Assembly (NCBI RefSeq): GCF_018294505.1
Contig: NC_057800.1
Coordinates: forward strand, 174,606,396-174,670,395
Reading direction: 5' to 3'
DNA: 64,000 bases
From: Triticum aestivum
Taxonomy: Eukaryota; Streptophyta; Magnoliopsida; Poales; Poaceae
This document shows, piece after piece, positions 19,902 to 30,907 of the stretch (position 1 is the first letter of the stretch; every line of letters begins with the position of its first letter). The notes under the pieces were generated by a model. The model saw nothing but the letters and a program-made list of their open reading frames with translations, did no database searches and had not been told where the DNA came from. Position numbers and translations under genes: made by a program.

Positions 19902-22407
19902 TCATGGAGCAGCGGGGTCGGCAGCGCCTTGCCTCGGCTTGGTGCTGAAGGCCCGGAACTTCCCCAGCAGAACCTCCGCGCGACCCTTCACGGCCTCGGC
20001 AGCGGCAGCGGCACGCTCGCCGCTTACTGGCTCCAGCAGACCGTCGAGGTCGACGTCGGGATCGCGAAGGTAGATGTGGGTGAGCACCCGCGTCAGTGCT
20101 GCAGAAGACAGGACACGCGCCTTGGCCTCCACCGTGGGGCCAAGGCTGAGGGCGACATCTTCAAGAGCGCGAACCAGGAAGGGAAGCAACTTGGCGGGGC
20201 CGTCCTCGGCGCCAGCCAGCGGGCTCTCCAGGCCGCTATCATAAAGCATCCTTAGTGAGGAGCGAGCCTTCGCCTCCATCTCCGTGAAGGCCACGTGGTC
20301 CTCGGCAAGAACCAGGGACTTGTCGTCCAGCTCGGCCTTCCTCGCCCTCAACTCCTGCTCCAGCGCGCCTAGGCGGTCGCGGCGTTTCCTGAGCTTGACC
20401 TCCCTCTCCGTGACGGCCGCCTCCCGAGCCTTCACACCTTCTTCCTGCTCTAGGCGAAGGCGGACCTCTTTCGCGAGCTGGTCCCGCAGACCCTGCAGCT
20501 CATCCTCCAGTGCCTTGCAGCAACCGCGGACGACGACCACCTCCCCCAGGGCTGCGTCACGAGCAGCCTTCGCCTCAAGGACGGCCTGCTTCTCCTTATC
20601 GCAAGCCGTCGAGGCCTGGACCAGCGCCGCTCGAATCAAAGCGTCGGAGCGAACCCATCCGGAAGCCAGCTCCAAGCGCCCGGCCACCAAGCGAGGGTCG
20701 GCACCAAGAAGATCCTGCCGCAGTCGGTCCAGCTCAGCGACAGCACGATCCAGAACGGCAGAAGGAGTCGGAGAGACAGCAGCCGGTGGAGTAGGAGGAG
20801 AAGGCGGTTGCGCGGCCACAGCATCCTGAGGAGGAGTCTGCTGCGCCCCAATGGCTGTAGTGGCGGTGGTAGGCAAGGACACCTCGGGAGTCACTTGGAC
20901 CGTGGGGGCCGAGCTCGCCCCAGCCGGCTCAGCCAGGCCTCACGAGGACGACCGGGCAGGAGAAGCCTGTGCGTCGCGGTCACCCTCCTTCACGGGTAGA
21001 GGCGCTGCCACGGATGGAACCTCAGGAGCTCCCATCGACTTCTTTGCTGCGGGCGCCAGCCTGTCCAAGAGATGCAGACGTCAAGCCTCAGAAGCAAAAT
21101 GAGAAGTAAAGACAAGAATCAAACACTTACAGGTCCTCGCCAGTGAGCTCGAGCGGCCTCTGGCCAAATTTGAAGCCTGAAAGCCGGCTGGAAGGGTTAA
21201 CTTCGGGAAGCTTGGAAGCGGAAGGTGCGGTCCGCCCCGGGGCCGGGGCAAGCCCGCGGGAGATCAGCCCGGTCCTGTCCTTCTTCGGGATCGGGGGCAA
21301 GCTCCCGCCGTCCTGCTTGTCGTCATCCTCGTCGTCATTGCTCGGAGAGAGGCGGAGAACGCGGGACCTGCGCCGGGGGAGGGGAGCTCTCGACTCTCCG
21401 TCAGTCGCCTCGAAGTCAGGCCCTCTTTCCCGCTCCCCTCCTTCCTCCTCTTCGCTGGAGTCGTCGGAGGGCACGTCCACCGGCTCCTTGGGAGTTTCCA
21501 TGGGCACGAGCCCATCCCCGTTGAAGGCGGGCATGGACTCCACTACCTGCTCCCAGTCGTCGCGGAGGAACAAGGGCGTAGGAGCACCCTCCAACCTCGC
21601 CACATCGCCCCCGACCAGAGATTGGAGGACCGCAGCAAGATCTCCGTCGGCCAAGGCCGCGGGGCTCGGATGGGGCCTCCACATCGGGAGTGAGTACAGC
21701 CGAAGCGGAGCCAGCTGGTGCTCTAGGAATTCCCTCAGCAGTGACATGTCGGTCAGCTTCGCCACCGCCATGTTGGCCGACCTCAGATCCGCGTCCATCT
21801 TCTCCAACACCAACTTCGCGCGGGGGTCCGTGAGCTCCGCTCGACCCCAATCGCTGGAGCTCGTGTGCTGCTCCGTGGGCAAGATCAGCCGAGGGTGAAT
21901 GCGCCCAGCATCCACCAAGACCCACTTGCTCCTGAAGTCCTCAATCCTTTTCCCGGGGTTTGAGATGGCAATGGCGCCGCCGTACGCGATGAAGCTCGCG
22001 CAGGCGGAAGCAGGACCGCGAGAAGTCCGGAGGTAGAAGTAGTGGTGCAGCAAGGCCACTGAGGGCCGCACCCCTACGTGAGCCTCGCAGTAATAGGTGA
22101 CGATTGCCAGGAGAAGGATGAAGTTGGGGTGGAGATGCAGAGCCTGTAGCTTGTAATGGCGGAGGACAGAGAAGAAGAACTCGGAGAAGGGAGGCACCAG
22201 GCCGGCAGCAATGGCACTTACGAAGAACGGATGGAAGGTGCTCCCTTGACCCTCAGGGGTGGTGGAGCTGTCCTTGAACACCTTCGCCCCGTCGATGCCC
22301 CGCGCCGCCGCCATCCGGCGCAACCGGGCAAGGCTCGCCTCCGACACGTTCGGCGAGTCCAGGGCGGGCGAGTACCAAGCTACGGCCGGAGACTGACGAG
22401 GCGCCAT
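19902..22407 (-). pseudogene. A3 antisense gene, two exons, transposon-associated domain plus coiled coil (one stop)
   Basis: It lies on the strand opposite gag, immediately inside the 3' LTR. Exon 1 runs 22407-21131 from ATG (MAPRQSPAVAWYS). A 70-bp intron, 21130-21061, has GTAAGT and CAG ends. Exon 2 runs 21060-19902. Splicing keeps the frame exactly (about 811 codons). The N-terminal 200 residues (FFFSVLRHYKLQALHLHPN, YYCEAHVGVRPSV) resemble the 'putative gypsy type transposon' family (Pfam Transposase_28). An acidic Ser-rich middle follows, then a long coiled coil (about residues 575-700, rich in Glu, Lys and Leu heptads). One TGA at 20940-20942 interrupts exon 2; otherwise it is open. 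The function is unknown and the domain name rests on resemblance. Confidence 0.72.
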
Positions 22408-22671
22408 GGCTTCCTAGGTCACGTGGTCGGAGTAGATCTGGAAACTTTGGAGGAAGGAAGGAGAGGCGCAAGAAAGGGGATCTGAGCAGCAACCGAAGAA
22501 AGCGAAAAGCAAAGCCTAGACAGATGCCGCTCCTTTATCAACTCGCATGGTTGCTAAGGCGCTCACGTCCAATCAACCGCCACACGGCGCCCAAGGCCGC
22601 AGGCTGTTAGGGCCCGCGGCGCTTCGCCCTTGGCCTTCCGCCTCCCTGCACGGCCAAGTCCGAGCGCGCCT

Positions 22672-22687
22672 TGGGCCTGGGGGCTAC
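22672..22687 (+). promoter_or_regulatory. Polypurine tract of A3
   Basis: GGGCCTGGGGGCTAC directly precedes the 3' LTR and matches positions 1-16 (A1) and the A2 tract. Confidence 0.8.
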
Positions 22688-23644
22688 TGTCGGCGTTCTG
22701 GGAATGGGGGTCCCCAGACTTGCCTGCCTGCGGCCTGCGGCGTGGCTCAAAGGGGGTCCCAGCATGGCCCATCTTCACCAACACAGACCCAAGACCCTCG
22801 CGAGGGGCCAAGCCTCGCGGGGCAGACGACGCGGAGCTTCCTCAGGCATGGCCTCATCAGGCTGGCTCGCGAGGAGGTGGAGAGATCAAGGCGGGGTACC
22901 TCATGGGGTGCCCGTGACGCAAGCCATGACGACCAAAGGCGCCAGGCGGGTGCCAGCCCGCGCAGTGTCCTCCTTTCCTCTTTGGTGCAAAGGGAGCGAG
23001 CGCAGCCGCGGAGTACCGAGGCATCAGGCAAAGGTTGCCATTTCGGTGCAACAAGAGCAAGACCAGGAGGACTACAAGATGGAGGTCATTGTGGTTCCCA
23101 AGACGGCGTCACCACAAGAGTTTTGTGCAGGCGAAGACTACTTTTGTCAGGATAGCTAGTACTAGCTGCCCCCCTTCAAATTAGCCCGCCATTGTTGGCT
23201 CCCTTCCCGCTCGATATTTGGGAAGAGGACCAGGGCCTCTATAAATAGGACCAGCCACCCACAGAGTAGGGGGGGACGACAAGAAGAGATCTGGTAGTAC
23301 CCAAGCAAGAGAATGCAAGCAAGCAGGGAGAGAGAGAGTGAAGGGCGACTGAGCTCCTCCGAGCAGTTCATCGCCCCAGCCAAGAGCAGACCCTCGCAAG
23401 GCTGTTCTTCTTTGTATTGTTCATCATCATCAGCCCAAGAGGCAATCCACCACACCACACACTGGAGTAGGGTATTACACCACAACGGTGGCCCGAACCA
23501 GTATAAACCCTGTGTCATTTGTGTTGTTCTTTCCATCGCTTAGATCTTAGCGAGGCGGAGGGGTGCAGGTAGGTAGGAAGCGAAATCTCCGCGCGCACCC
23601 CAGTGTTCGAACCTCAAGGGTCTACCGGAACCCGAAATCCGACA
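22688..23644 (+). repeat. 3' LTR of A3
   Basis: This 957-bp LTR has the same ends as the 5' copy. W gag resumes right after the duplicated target. Confidence 0.93.
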
Positions 23645-23687
23645 ACATAAACTCGAATGCCCCTCCAAGAGTTACCCAAAGCACAGG

Positions 23688-25622
23688 TTGCTACCCCGAT
23701 TAGAAGAGGAAGCACTTGATGCGGCCGACCGGCCACCAGGTGGCCACGACAGAGAGGCCTCTCGGCCCCCCACACAAGCCGCACCCCGTACCAAGGCACG
23801 GGAATTTGCACTGGACTTACAAGATATGTTGGAGGACAAGGCAAGGCAAACAAGATCGATCTATGGATCGCGCGGGCGCCCCACAGCTCGAGACGGTAAC
23901 CGTCACGCCGGACACAAATTCGGCAGGGCCGAATACAGTAGACAAAGCTCATTGGAACTACGTCATGATATCGCCCAGTACAGAGGCGCCGCACACCCAC
24001 TGTGCTTTACAGATGAAATAATGGATCATCAAATCCCCGAGGGTTTTAAACCCGTAAACATCGAATCATATGATGGCACAACAGACCCTGCGGTATGGAT
24101 CGAGGATTATCTCCTTCATATCCACATGGCCCGCAACGACGATTTTCACGCCATCAAATACCTCCCACTGAAGCTTAAAGGACCAGCTCGGCATTGTCTT
24201 AATAGCTTGCCAACAGGATCAATCAGTTGTTGGGAGGACGTGGAAGCCGCATTCCTCGACAATTTCCAGGGCACTTATGCGCGACCCCCAGACGCCGATG
24301 ACCGAAGTCACATAATTCAGCAGCCAGAGGAATCAGCCAGGCAATTCTGGACACGGTTCCTAACAAAGAAAAATCAAATAGTCGACTGTCCGGACGTTGA
24401 GGCCCTAGCCACCTTCAAGCACAATATCCGTGACGAGTGGTTGGCCCAGCACCTCGGACAGGAAAAGCCGAAATCTATGACAGAAGATAGCTGGCTTGCT
24501 CGTAGCAACAATATGACCAAGAACCCTGGTAGTTTGGACACCAGGGACATTAGTGACAGGTCGCGTTGCAACAAGCAGAAGCGCCGCATTAACGGTGATA
24601 ATGCTAAGGATACGGCAGTTAATGCCGGATTCAGAGGCTCTAAATCCGGTCAGCGGAAAAAGCCATTCAAAAGGAATCCTAGGGGCCCGTCCAGCTTGGA
24701 CCGAATACTCGACCGTTTGTGCCAAATACATGGCACCCCCGAAAAGCCGGCCAATCACACCAACAGGGACTGTTGGGTGTTCAAGCAGGTAGGCAAGTTA
24801 AGCACCGACAATGAAGAAAAGGGGTTGTATAGCGATGACGACGAGGAGCCCCGGCCGCCGAACAATGGACAGAAGGGTTTTCCCCCACAAGTGCGGACGG
24901 TGAACATGATATACGCCACCCACGTCCCCAAAAGGGAGAGGAAACGCGCGTTAAGGGATGTATACGCGGTAGAGCCAGTCGCCCCAAAGTTCAACCCATG
25001 GTCCTCCTGCCCGATCACCTTTGATCGAAGAGACCATCCCACTAGCATCCGTCATGGCGGATTTGCCGCATTGGTTCCAAACCCAATTATTGACAGATTT
25101 CATCTCACTAGAGTCCTCATGGATGGCGGCAGCAGCCTGAACCTGCTTTACCAGGATATAGTGCGGAAAATGGGCATAGATCCCTCGAGGATTAAGCCCA
25201 CCAAAACGACCTTTAAAGGAGTAATACCAGGTGTAGAAGCCAACTGTACAGGCTCAGTCACACTTGAAGTGGTCTTCGGATCTCCGGATAACTTCCGAAG
25301 CGAGGAGTTAATCTTCGACATAGTCCCATTCCGCAGTGGCTATCATGCACTGCTCGGACGAACCGCATTCGCCAAATTCAACGCGGTACCACATTACGCA
25401 TACCTTAAGCTCAAGATGCCAGGCCCTCGTGGAGTAATTACGGTCAATGGAAACACCGAACGCTCCCTCCGAACGGAGGAGCACACGGCGGCCCTTGCAG
25501 CGGAAGTACAAAGCAGCCTCTCCAGGCAGTTCTCCAGTCCGGCCATTAAACGTCCGGACACCGTCAAGCGCGCCCGGAGTAACCTACAACAAGACCGCCT
25601 GGCACGTTCCGAGCAGGCATAG
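23688..25622 (+). CDS. gag-pr: W gag-protease, distal open part (644 aa)
   Basis: This long uninterrupted frame is the continuation of the W gag gene after A3. The real reading enters from 23650 in the same register, so the ATG at 23688 is not the natural start. Residues about 115-260 are the gag capsid domain (VNIESYDGTTDPAVWIEDYL, FHAIKYLPLKLKGPARHC, AAFLDNFQGTYARPP). A His/Cys-containing linker follows (LCQIHGTPEKPANHTNRDC). Residues about 460-600 are an aspartic protease with LMDGGSSLNLLY and HALLGRTAFAKF. It ends at 25622 with no RT downstream. The lack of stops here, against many upstream, suggests that only part of the gene has decayed. Confidence 0.85.
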   Translation: MLPRLEEEALDAADRPPGGHDREASRPPTQAAPRTKAREFALDLQDMLEDKARQTRSIYGSRGRPTARDGNRHAGHKFGRAEYSRQSSLELRHDIAQYRGAAHPLCFTDEIMDHQIPEGFKPVNIESYDGTTDPAVWIEDYLLHIHMARNDDFHAIKYLPLKLKGPARHCLNSLPTGSISCWEDVEAAFLDNFQGTYARPPDADDRSHIIQQPEESARQFWTRFLTKKNQIVDCPDVEALATFKHNIRDEWLAQHLGQEKPKSMTEDSWLARSNNMTKNPGSLDTRDISDRSRCNKQKRRINGDNAKDTAVNAGFRGSKSGQRKKPFKRNPRGPSSLDRILDRLCQIHGTPEKPANHTNRDCWVFKQVGKLSTDNEEKGLYSDDDEEPRPPNNGQKGFPPQVRTVNMIYATHVPKRERKRALRDVYAVEPVAPKFNPWSSCPITFDRRDHPTSIRHGGFAALVPNPIIDRFHLTRVLMDGGSSLNLLYQDIVRKMGIDPSRIKPTKTTFKGVIPGVEANCTGSVTLEVVFGSPDNFRSEELIFDIVPFRSGYHALLGRTAFAKFNAVPHYAYLKLKMPGPRGVITVNGNTERSLRTEEHTAALAAEVQSSLSRQFSSPAIKRPDTVKRARSNLQQDRLARSEQA

Positions 25623-26824
25623 CAATGCGGCCCCAACCCCAACCCTCGCAAAAAGGCGACACCAGTACTTCGCGTACATAACTACACTCTAGAAATATCA
25701 TGGGCATAGGGGGAGGGGCACCATCACGACACGCCCAAAACACGGCTTAAACCGCACCAGGGCTGCCGATCTCTTTTTTTACTTTTCTCTTACTTCCAGG
25801 ACTCTACTCTTCGGAAGGCATGTTCCGCAGTTCAATTGTCGCACAAATGATGCAAGAACCAAGGAAGCAGACAAGCCGCGCCGCATTACGGAAATCCCAG
25901 GTGGTCTCTATCACGAGTAGTATACCTGTTTCGCATACTATTCTGCAGCTTGCCCCGGGAGTAGACATGTTAAATAGTCCAACTTTTCATTTATCGCACT
26001 ACTCGTATCGTTCTGCTTTGATCGCATCTATTTTTAATAAACAATGCATAGCCTTTGTCTATTTTTGCATTACCTTTTTTATATATGTTCCTTAACGACA
26101 TGTTGCACCCGTACAATTTGGTACGGCCAAAATACGCCAGGGGCTTCAGTACCCCTCAATATGGTGTGAGAAGTCCGAACATTTTCACAAGTGCGGCACC
26201 CCGAACTTATAGCATTATATGCATCGGCTCCGAATCATGTCTTGGGTCAATAGTTGGTTTTGCCCGGCTCCTATGTTTTGGTGCCTTACGTTCCGCTATA
26301 TCGGCTAAGGTAGCACTAGGAGAACCACTACGATTGTGCCCCAGTTGAGCTGGGCCGATCACCTCAGTGGAGAAAGCTAAAACTGACTGTCATGATGAAG
26401 CGAGAGCTGGTCGCTGTTCGAGAGGTTTTTTCGAGTCCCTAAAGACTTATGCCGCTTAGGGCGAGGAGCCGGCTCTGTCCGGCCAAGGCGTGGGTAGCGC
26501 CCCGAACTCGGTCTTCCGAATACTAGGGGCTTCGCCGAAATTTAAAATTATAGAATTCTATGGCTAAGTGAGAGTGTTCACGCATTATAGTCTGATTTCC
26601 TCGTTCGTTGAGCGCCTCCCTCGAAGGACCCAAATATGGGAAAAAGAGCGCCCAGGTTTAACCCCCGAACACCCCAGCACTAGCGGCAAGGGGGCAGAAG
26701 CCGACGACTCGCCATCTCTCAGTATTGATAAACAGCCGCATAGAAGGTAATATTTTAAATTCAAGTAGCATTGCTCAGCGCATATGAACAAGTTTTCAGC
26801 GCACAGGACAAAAACGAGCGAGTT
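25623..26824. other. W spacer
   Basis: No gene is visible. It is AT-rich around 25980-26100 with a T-rich tract near 25770. It probably holds sense 3' sequence and the 3' end of the antisense transcript. Confidence 0.6.
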
Positions 26825-29800
26825 TTACTCAAAAATTACATCCCTAGTACATTCATCCGCCACAAGGCGGGCACCCTTCTGAACATCCTTATAGTAATTT
26901 TCGGGCTTGCGATGCTCTTTCCCCGCTGGTGGCTCGTCCTTCACAAGCTTCTCCGCATCCAGCTTGCCCATGTGCACCTTAGCACGGGCAAAGGCCCTAT
27001 GGGCACCTTCAATACAGACGGAGCACTTGAGGACTTCGAGCCTTGGATAGGCCTCCACCAGCCGCGCACCAGCCCGAAATAGCTCCCAGGCAGAGCCTCT
27101 CCAGGCCACAACCGAACTAGGAGGCCCTTCATGGCCTGTTCAGCCGCCTTCTGGATCTTGACCAGTTGCTTTAGCTGGTCCATCAGGCGCACGGGGTGTC
27201 CGGCCTCAGCATACTAAGACCAGAACACCTTCTCCGTCGAGCTGCCCTCCTCGGCTCGATAGAATGCGGCGGCATCAGATACACTCCGGGGAAGATCTGC
27301 AAATGCCCCTGGAGAGCTCCGGATTCGGGTAATTATAAAGTAACTCACGTTTATGTGTTTACTTTGCATAAAGAATGCCTTACCCACCACTATCTTCTTC
27401 ACCTCATCCAACTCCTGGAGGGTCTTCTGGGATTCGGTCTTGGCAGACTTGGCATTTTCAATTGCCGCTGCGAGCTCGGACGCTCGCGTCTTCGAGTCAA
27501 GCTCCAAACTCTCATGTTTCTTCATGAGAACCTGGAACTCTTGCCGCACTTTGCCAACCTCGACCTCAAACTTCTCCCGCTGGGTGCGCTCCACGTCCCA
27601 CTCTTCTCGGCCTCGAGCAGCGCTTGCTTAAGGGACGCCACCTCAGACGTGGCCCCTACAATAGGCATGTTAATCCTGTCATTTTTTGCAATTGCACATT
27701 TTTTACACATATTCAAACAAGGTATTTCTTACCTTCCTTCTCCTCGAGCTGCTTCTTGGCACGCCCGAGCTCTTGCTCGGACTTCTCGAGGCTTTGCTTC
27801 AGCGTGTCCACTTCCGCAGTCAGTACGGCGGACGCCAGCAGAGAAGCATGCATACGCATATTGACTCCGTTGTTAGACTCCTGCGGATTTTTGATCCTCT
27901 ATTCGGCTTTTCTTCGCGAACGCCCAACAGAGCATCAGGGGCTACTATCTATACGGTAATATTATTTACACATTATTTACTTACCTCAAAGCCTGTCAAG
28001 AGGCTTGTACAAGCTTCGTTCAGTCCGCTCTTGGCAGACTGAACCTTCTGGACCATCACACTCATAATAGTGCGGTGCCCCTCGTTGATGGAGGCGCCTT
28101 CGAGCACCTCCAACAGATTGTCCGGCGCCCCCGGTTGGACGGGGGTCAGCGGCACGGTAGGCTTGCTCCTCTTGGAAGGAGGTCGCCCGCCGGACTCTGG
28201 AACCTTTGAAGGTTCCGGAGCGGTGTCCGGCCTTGAGTCGGACTTGGAGCCCCGGGGGGTTTCATCCCCTTTACTCCTGGAGTCCGGGTGGTCGCCTTGT
28301 GGCGCCTCCAGGACCACCTCCTCCCGGCTTGGAACCTGTTCGGACAACACCTCGGTGTCGTCCATAGAGCGGGGCGTGGAAGCCGTCAGAAGTGAGTTCA
28401 CATCCGACGGGTCCAGGGATCCGCTCGACGACGCGTCGAGCCGGTCTCTGGGTGGGCTGCATAAGCATATTCGACATAAGGGAAAGATGTGCAATAAACG
28501 AGTACTATGAATTACTCCGGTATCCGGATACTTACGATTTCACCAGGGGCTGGCCCTTGGCTGCCACTGCTCTTCGCCGTCGTCGGCGTCGGGGGAGTAG
28601 TACGGAGGAAGGGTTTTCCCCTTCTTGGATCCCCCGGCCTCCTTAGAGAGGACGGCCTTCCTTTTCTTCTCTCCTCCCGCTGGAGGGGGAGAGGTTTCTT
28701 CTTCTTCCTCCTCGTCTTCACGAGAGGAAGGCGCTTCGGTACCGTCGGATGATGAATCCGACACCTCCTGGCGCCGAGCACTCTTTCGAGTCCCCGTGGC
28801 CCTTTTCGTGGCCTTCTTCTCCGGCACCACATAGGGCGCCGGAACCAGCAGCTTCGCCAAGCAAGCGTCCGCTGGGCCTTCGGGCAAAGGAGCCGGACAG
28901 TTGACCTGTCCGGACGTCACCTCCCAATCCTGTCAAAGATAAGGGAGCTTCGATCCCGCATAGAGTCAAGCTATGGAAAGCTGATACCCTATAAAAGGAC
29001 AAAAACAACTTGCCGCATGAGCGTGATGCTGAGCACTGAACCCGCGATCCTCGGCAGCGGATGTGGGAGCCTCAGCGCCCTTGAAAAGCATCCTCCAGGC
29101 ATCTTTGTACATCGTGTCGAAGAGCCTGTTTAGAGTTCGATGCTGCGCCGGGTCGAACTCCCACAAGTTGAAGGCCCGTCGTTGACACGGGAGGATCAGG
29201 CGGATGAGCATAACCTGGACTACGTTGACAAGCTTGAGCTTCTTGTCCACCAGGGTTTGGATGCATGTTTGGAGTCCAGTCAGCTCTCCTTTTTTACCCC
29301 AAGACAGGCATGTCTCCTTCCAGGAGGTGAGCCGCATAGGGGGGCCGGATCAAAACTCAGGGGTGCGACCCATTCGGCGTCGCGTGGCTCGGTGACATAA
29401 AACCACCATGATTGCCACCCCTTCAGGGTCTCGACAAAGGAGCCCTCGAGCCACAGAATGTTGGCCATCTTGCCAACCATGGCACCGCCGCACTCCGCCT
29501 GGCTGCCGCGCACCACCTTCTGCTTGACGTTGAAAGTCTTAAGTCATAGGACGAAATGGGGGCGGATGCGGAGGAAAGCCTCGCACACGACGATAAACGC
29601 CGAGATGTTGAGGACGAAGTTCAGGGCCAGATCATGGAAATCCAGGCCGTAGTAGAACATGAGCCCCCGGACAAATGGATGCAGAGGGAAGCCCAGTCCA
29701 TGGAGGAAATGGGGGAGGAATACCACCCTCTCATGGGGCCTAGGAGTGGGGATGAGCTGCCCCTTTTCGGGAAGCCGGTGCGCGATGTCGCTGGCCAGAT

Positions 29801-29933
29801 ATCCGGCCTTCCTCAGCTTTTTGATGTGTCCCTCCGTGACAGAGGAGACCATACACTTGCCTCCCGCTCCGGACATGACTGGAGAAGGTTGAGGTGATAA
29901 TGCGGACTTGGGCGCTGAAGCTCGAGTGCGCAA
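26825..29933 (-). pseudogene. W antisense gene, multi-exon, broken
   Basis: It lies opposite W gag and reads toward it. The first exon opens at 29933 or, more likely, at the internal MSGAGGKC (about 29876). It contains PHERVVFLPHFLHGLGFPLH, FYYGLDFHDLALNF and FIVVCEAFLRIRPHF, the pattern of the 'putative gypsy type transposon' (Transposase_28) family. A TGA at 29544-29546 and a frameshift near 29335 break it; the next segment (NVVQVMLIRLILPCQRRAF) ends near 29000. Further probable exons are an acidic/Lys-rich segment (about 28920-28540), one at 28494-27973 and a coiled coil at 27594-27214 (QREKFEVEVGKVRQEFQVL). Exon limits are not resolved. The architecture parallels the A3 antisense gene. 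Confidence 0.66.
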
Positions 29934-30426
29934 GAATGGATAGGCAGAGGTGGAAGAAGGCGTGGGTGAAAAGGTGGATCCTTATCCCCTTATATTGGTG
30001 GATGCGACTACATGTCCCCACCAGCCTGGTAAAACTTGCTTATCTGCAAGCGTCGTAATCAAAGGTGCGGTTGGGTTACCCATGCCCGTATTGATGAGAA
30101 TCCCGGAATAAGGGGACACGATCTTTGCTTTGACAAGACGTGCCAAGGAAACCGCCTCGCATGATGCGCTGAGGTGGGATAATTAAACGACTGAGATAAA
30201 GGCTTGGCCGTGGTGTGTTGCACCACGGAATACGTCAGCAGATTAGATTTGTGTAAATATTATTATTCTCTCTATGGCAATATGTGGAAACTTATTTTGC
30301 AGAGCCGGACACTATCTTTGTGTTTAAAATCTTCTATGAAGTACTTGCAGGAGGAACCCGCCTTGCAATGCCGAAGACAATTTACGCACCGGACCCGTCA
30401 TCATTGAAGCCTAGTTCAGGGGCTAC
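29934..30426. other. W 3' spacer and polypurine tract
   Basis: No gene is visible. It may hold the promoter of the antisense gene. It ends in TTCAGGGGCTAC (30415-30426), the polypurine tract before the 3' LTR. Confidence 0.65.
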
Positions 30427-30907
30427 TGAGGGAGTCCTGGATTAGGGGGTGTTCAGATAGCCGAACTATACCTTCAGCCGGACTCCTGGACTATGAAGAT
30501 ACAAGATTGAAGACTCCGTCCCGTGTCCGGAAGGGACTTTCCTTGGCGTGGAAGGCAAGCTTGGCGATACGGATGTTCAGATCTCCTACCATTGTAACCG
30601 ACTTTATGTAACCCTAACCCTCTCCGGTGTCTATATAAACCGGAGGGTTTCAGTCCGTAGAACAACATACACCTCAACAATCATACCATAGGCTAGCTTC
30701 TAGGGTTTAGCCTCTCTGATCTCGTGGTAGATCTACTCTTGTACTACCCATATCATCAATATTAATCAAGTAGGACGTAGGGTTTTACCTCCATAGAGAG
30801 GGCCCGAACCTGGGTAAAACTTCGTGTCCCTTGCCTCCTGTTACCATCCAGCCTAGACGCACAGTTCGGGACCCCCTATCCGAGATCCGCCGGTTTTGAC
30901 ACCGACA
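30427..30907 (+). repeat. 3' LTR of W
   Basis: The 481-bp LTR runs TGAGGGAGTCCTGG to ACACCGACA and is followed by ATCGT, matching ATCAT before the 5' LTR. Confidence 0.93.

Larger units (their letters stand above)
16682..23644 (+). mobile_element. Complete non-autonomous Gypsy element A3 (family A)
   Basis: LTRs lie at 16682-17637 and 22688-23644, with duplication GCATA/ACATA. The internal region is only 5.05 kb: primer site, truncated gag (17709-18761), GC-rich spacer with direct repeats, and a two-exon gene on the opposite strand (19902-22407). No protease, RT or integrase is present. The LTRs, primer site, gag core and the ~115 bp before the polypurine tract match A2, so it is a deletion or replacement derivative of that family. 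By eye the LTRs differ at about 33 sites plus one indel (about 3.4 percent). Confidence 0.92.
14923..30907 (+). mobile_element. Complete Gypsy element W, non-autonomous, with A3 nested inside
   Basis: It has 481-bp LTRs at 14923-15403 and 30427-30907 and a near-perfect duplication, ATCAT/ATCGT. Without A3 it is about 9.0 kb. On the plus strand it encodes gag-protease only. The rest is spacer and a broken gene on the opposite strand, with no RT, RNase H or integrase. By eye the LTRs differ at about 11 sites (2.3 percent). It presumably depended on pol from a relative. The LTR resembles abundant Triticeae families of the WHAM/Wilma kind, but I do not assign a name. Confidence 0.92.

Noticed and set aside
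20284..22485. Plus-strand frames opposite the A3 antisense gene
   Set aside because: Low-complexity Ser/Arg/Ala content with no domains; the minus-strand spliced gene accounts for the open sequence.
23688..25622. Possible host gene (644 codons, uninterrupted)
   Set aside because: Capsid and aspartic protease motifs, and register continuity with 15451-16681 across A3, show it is W gag-protease.
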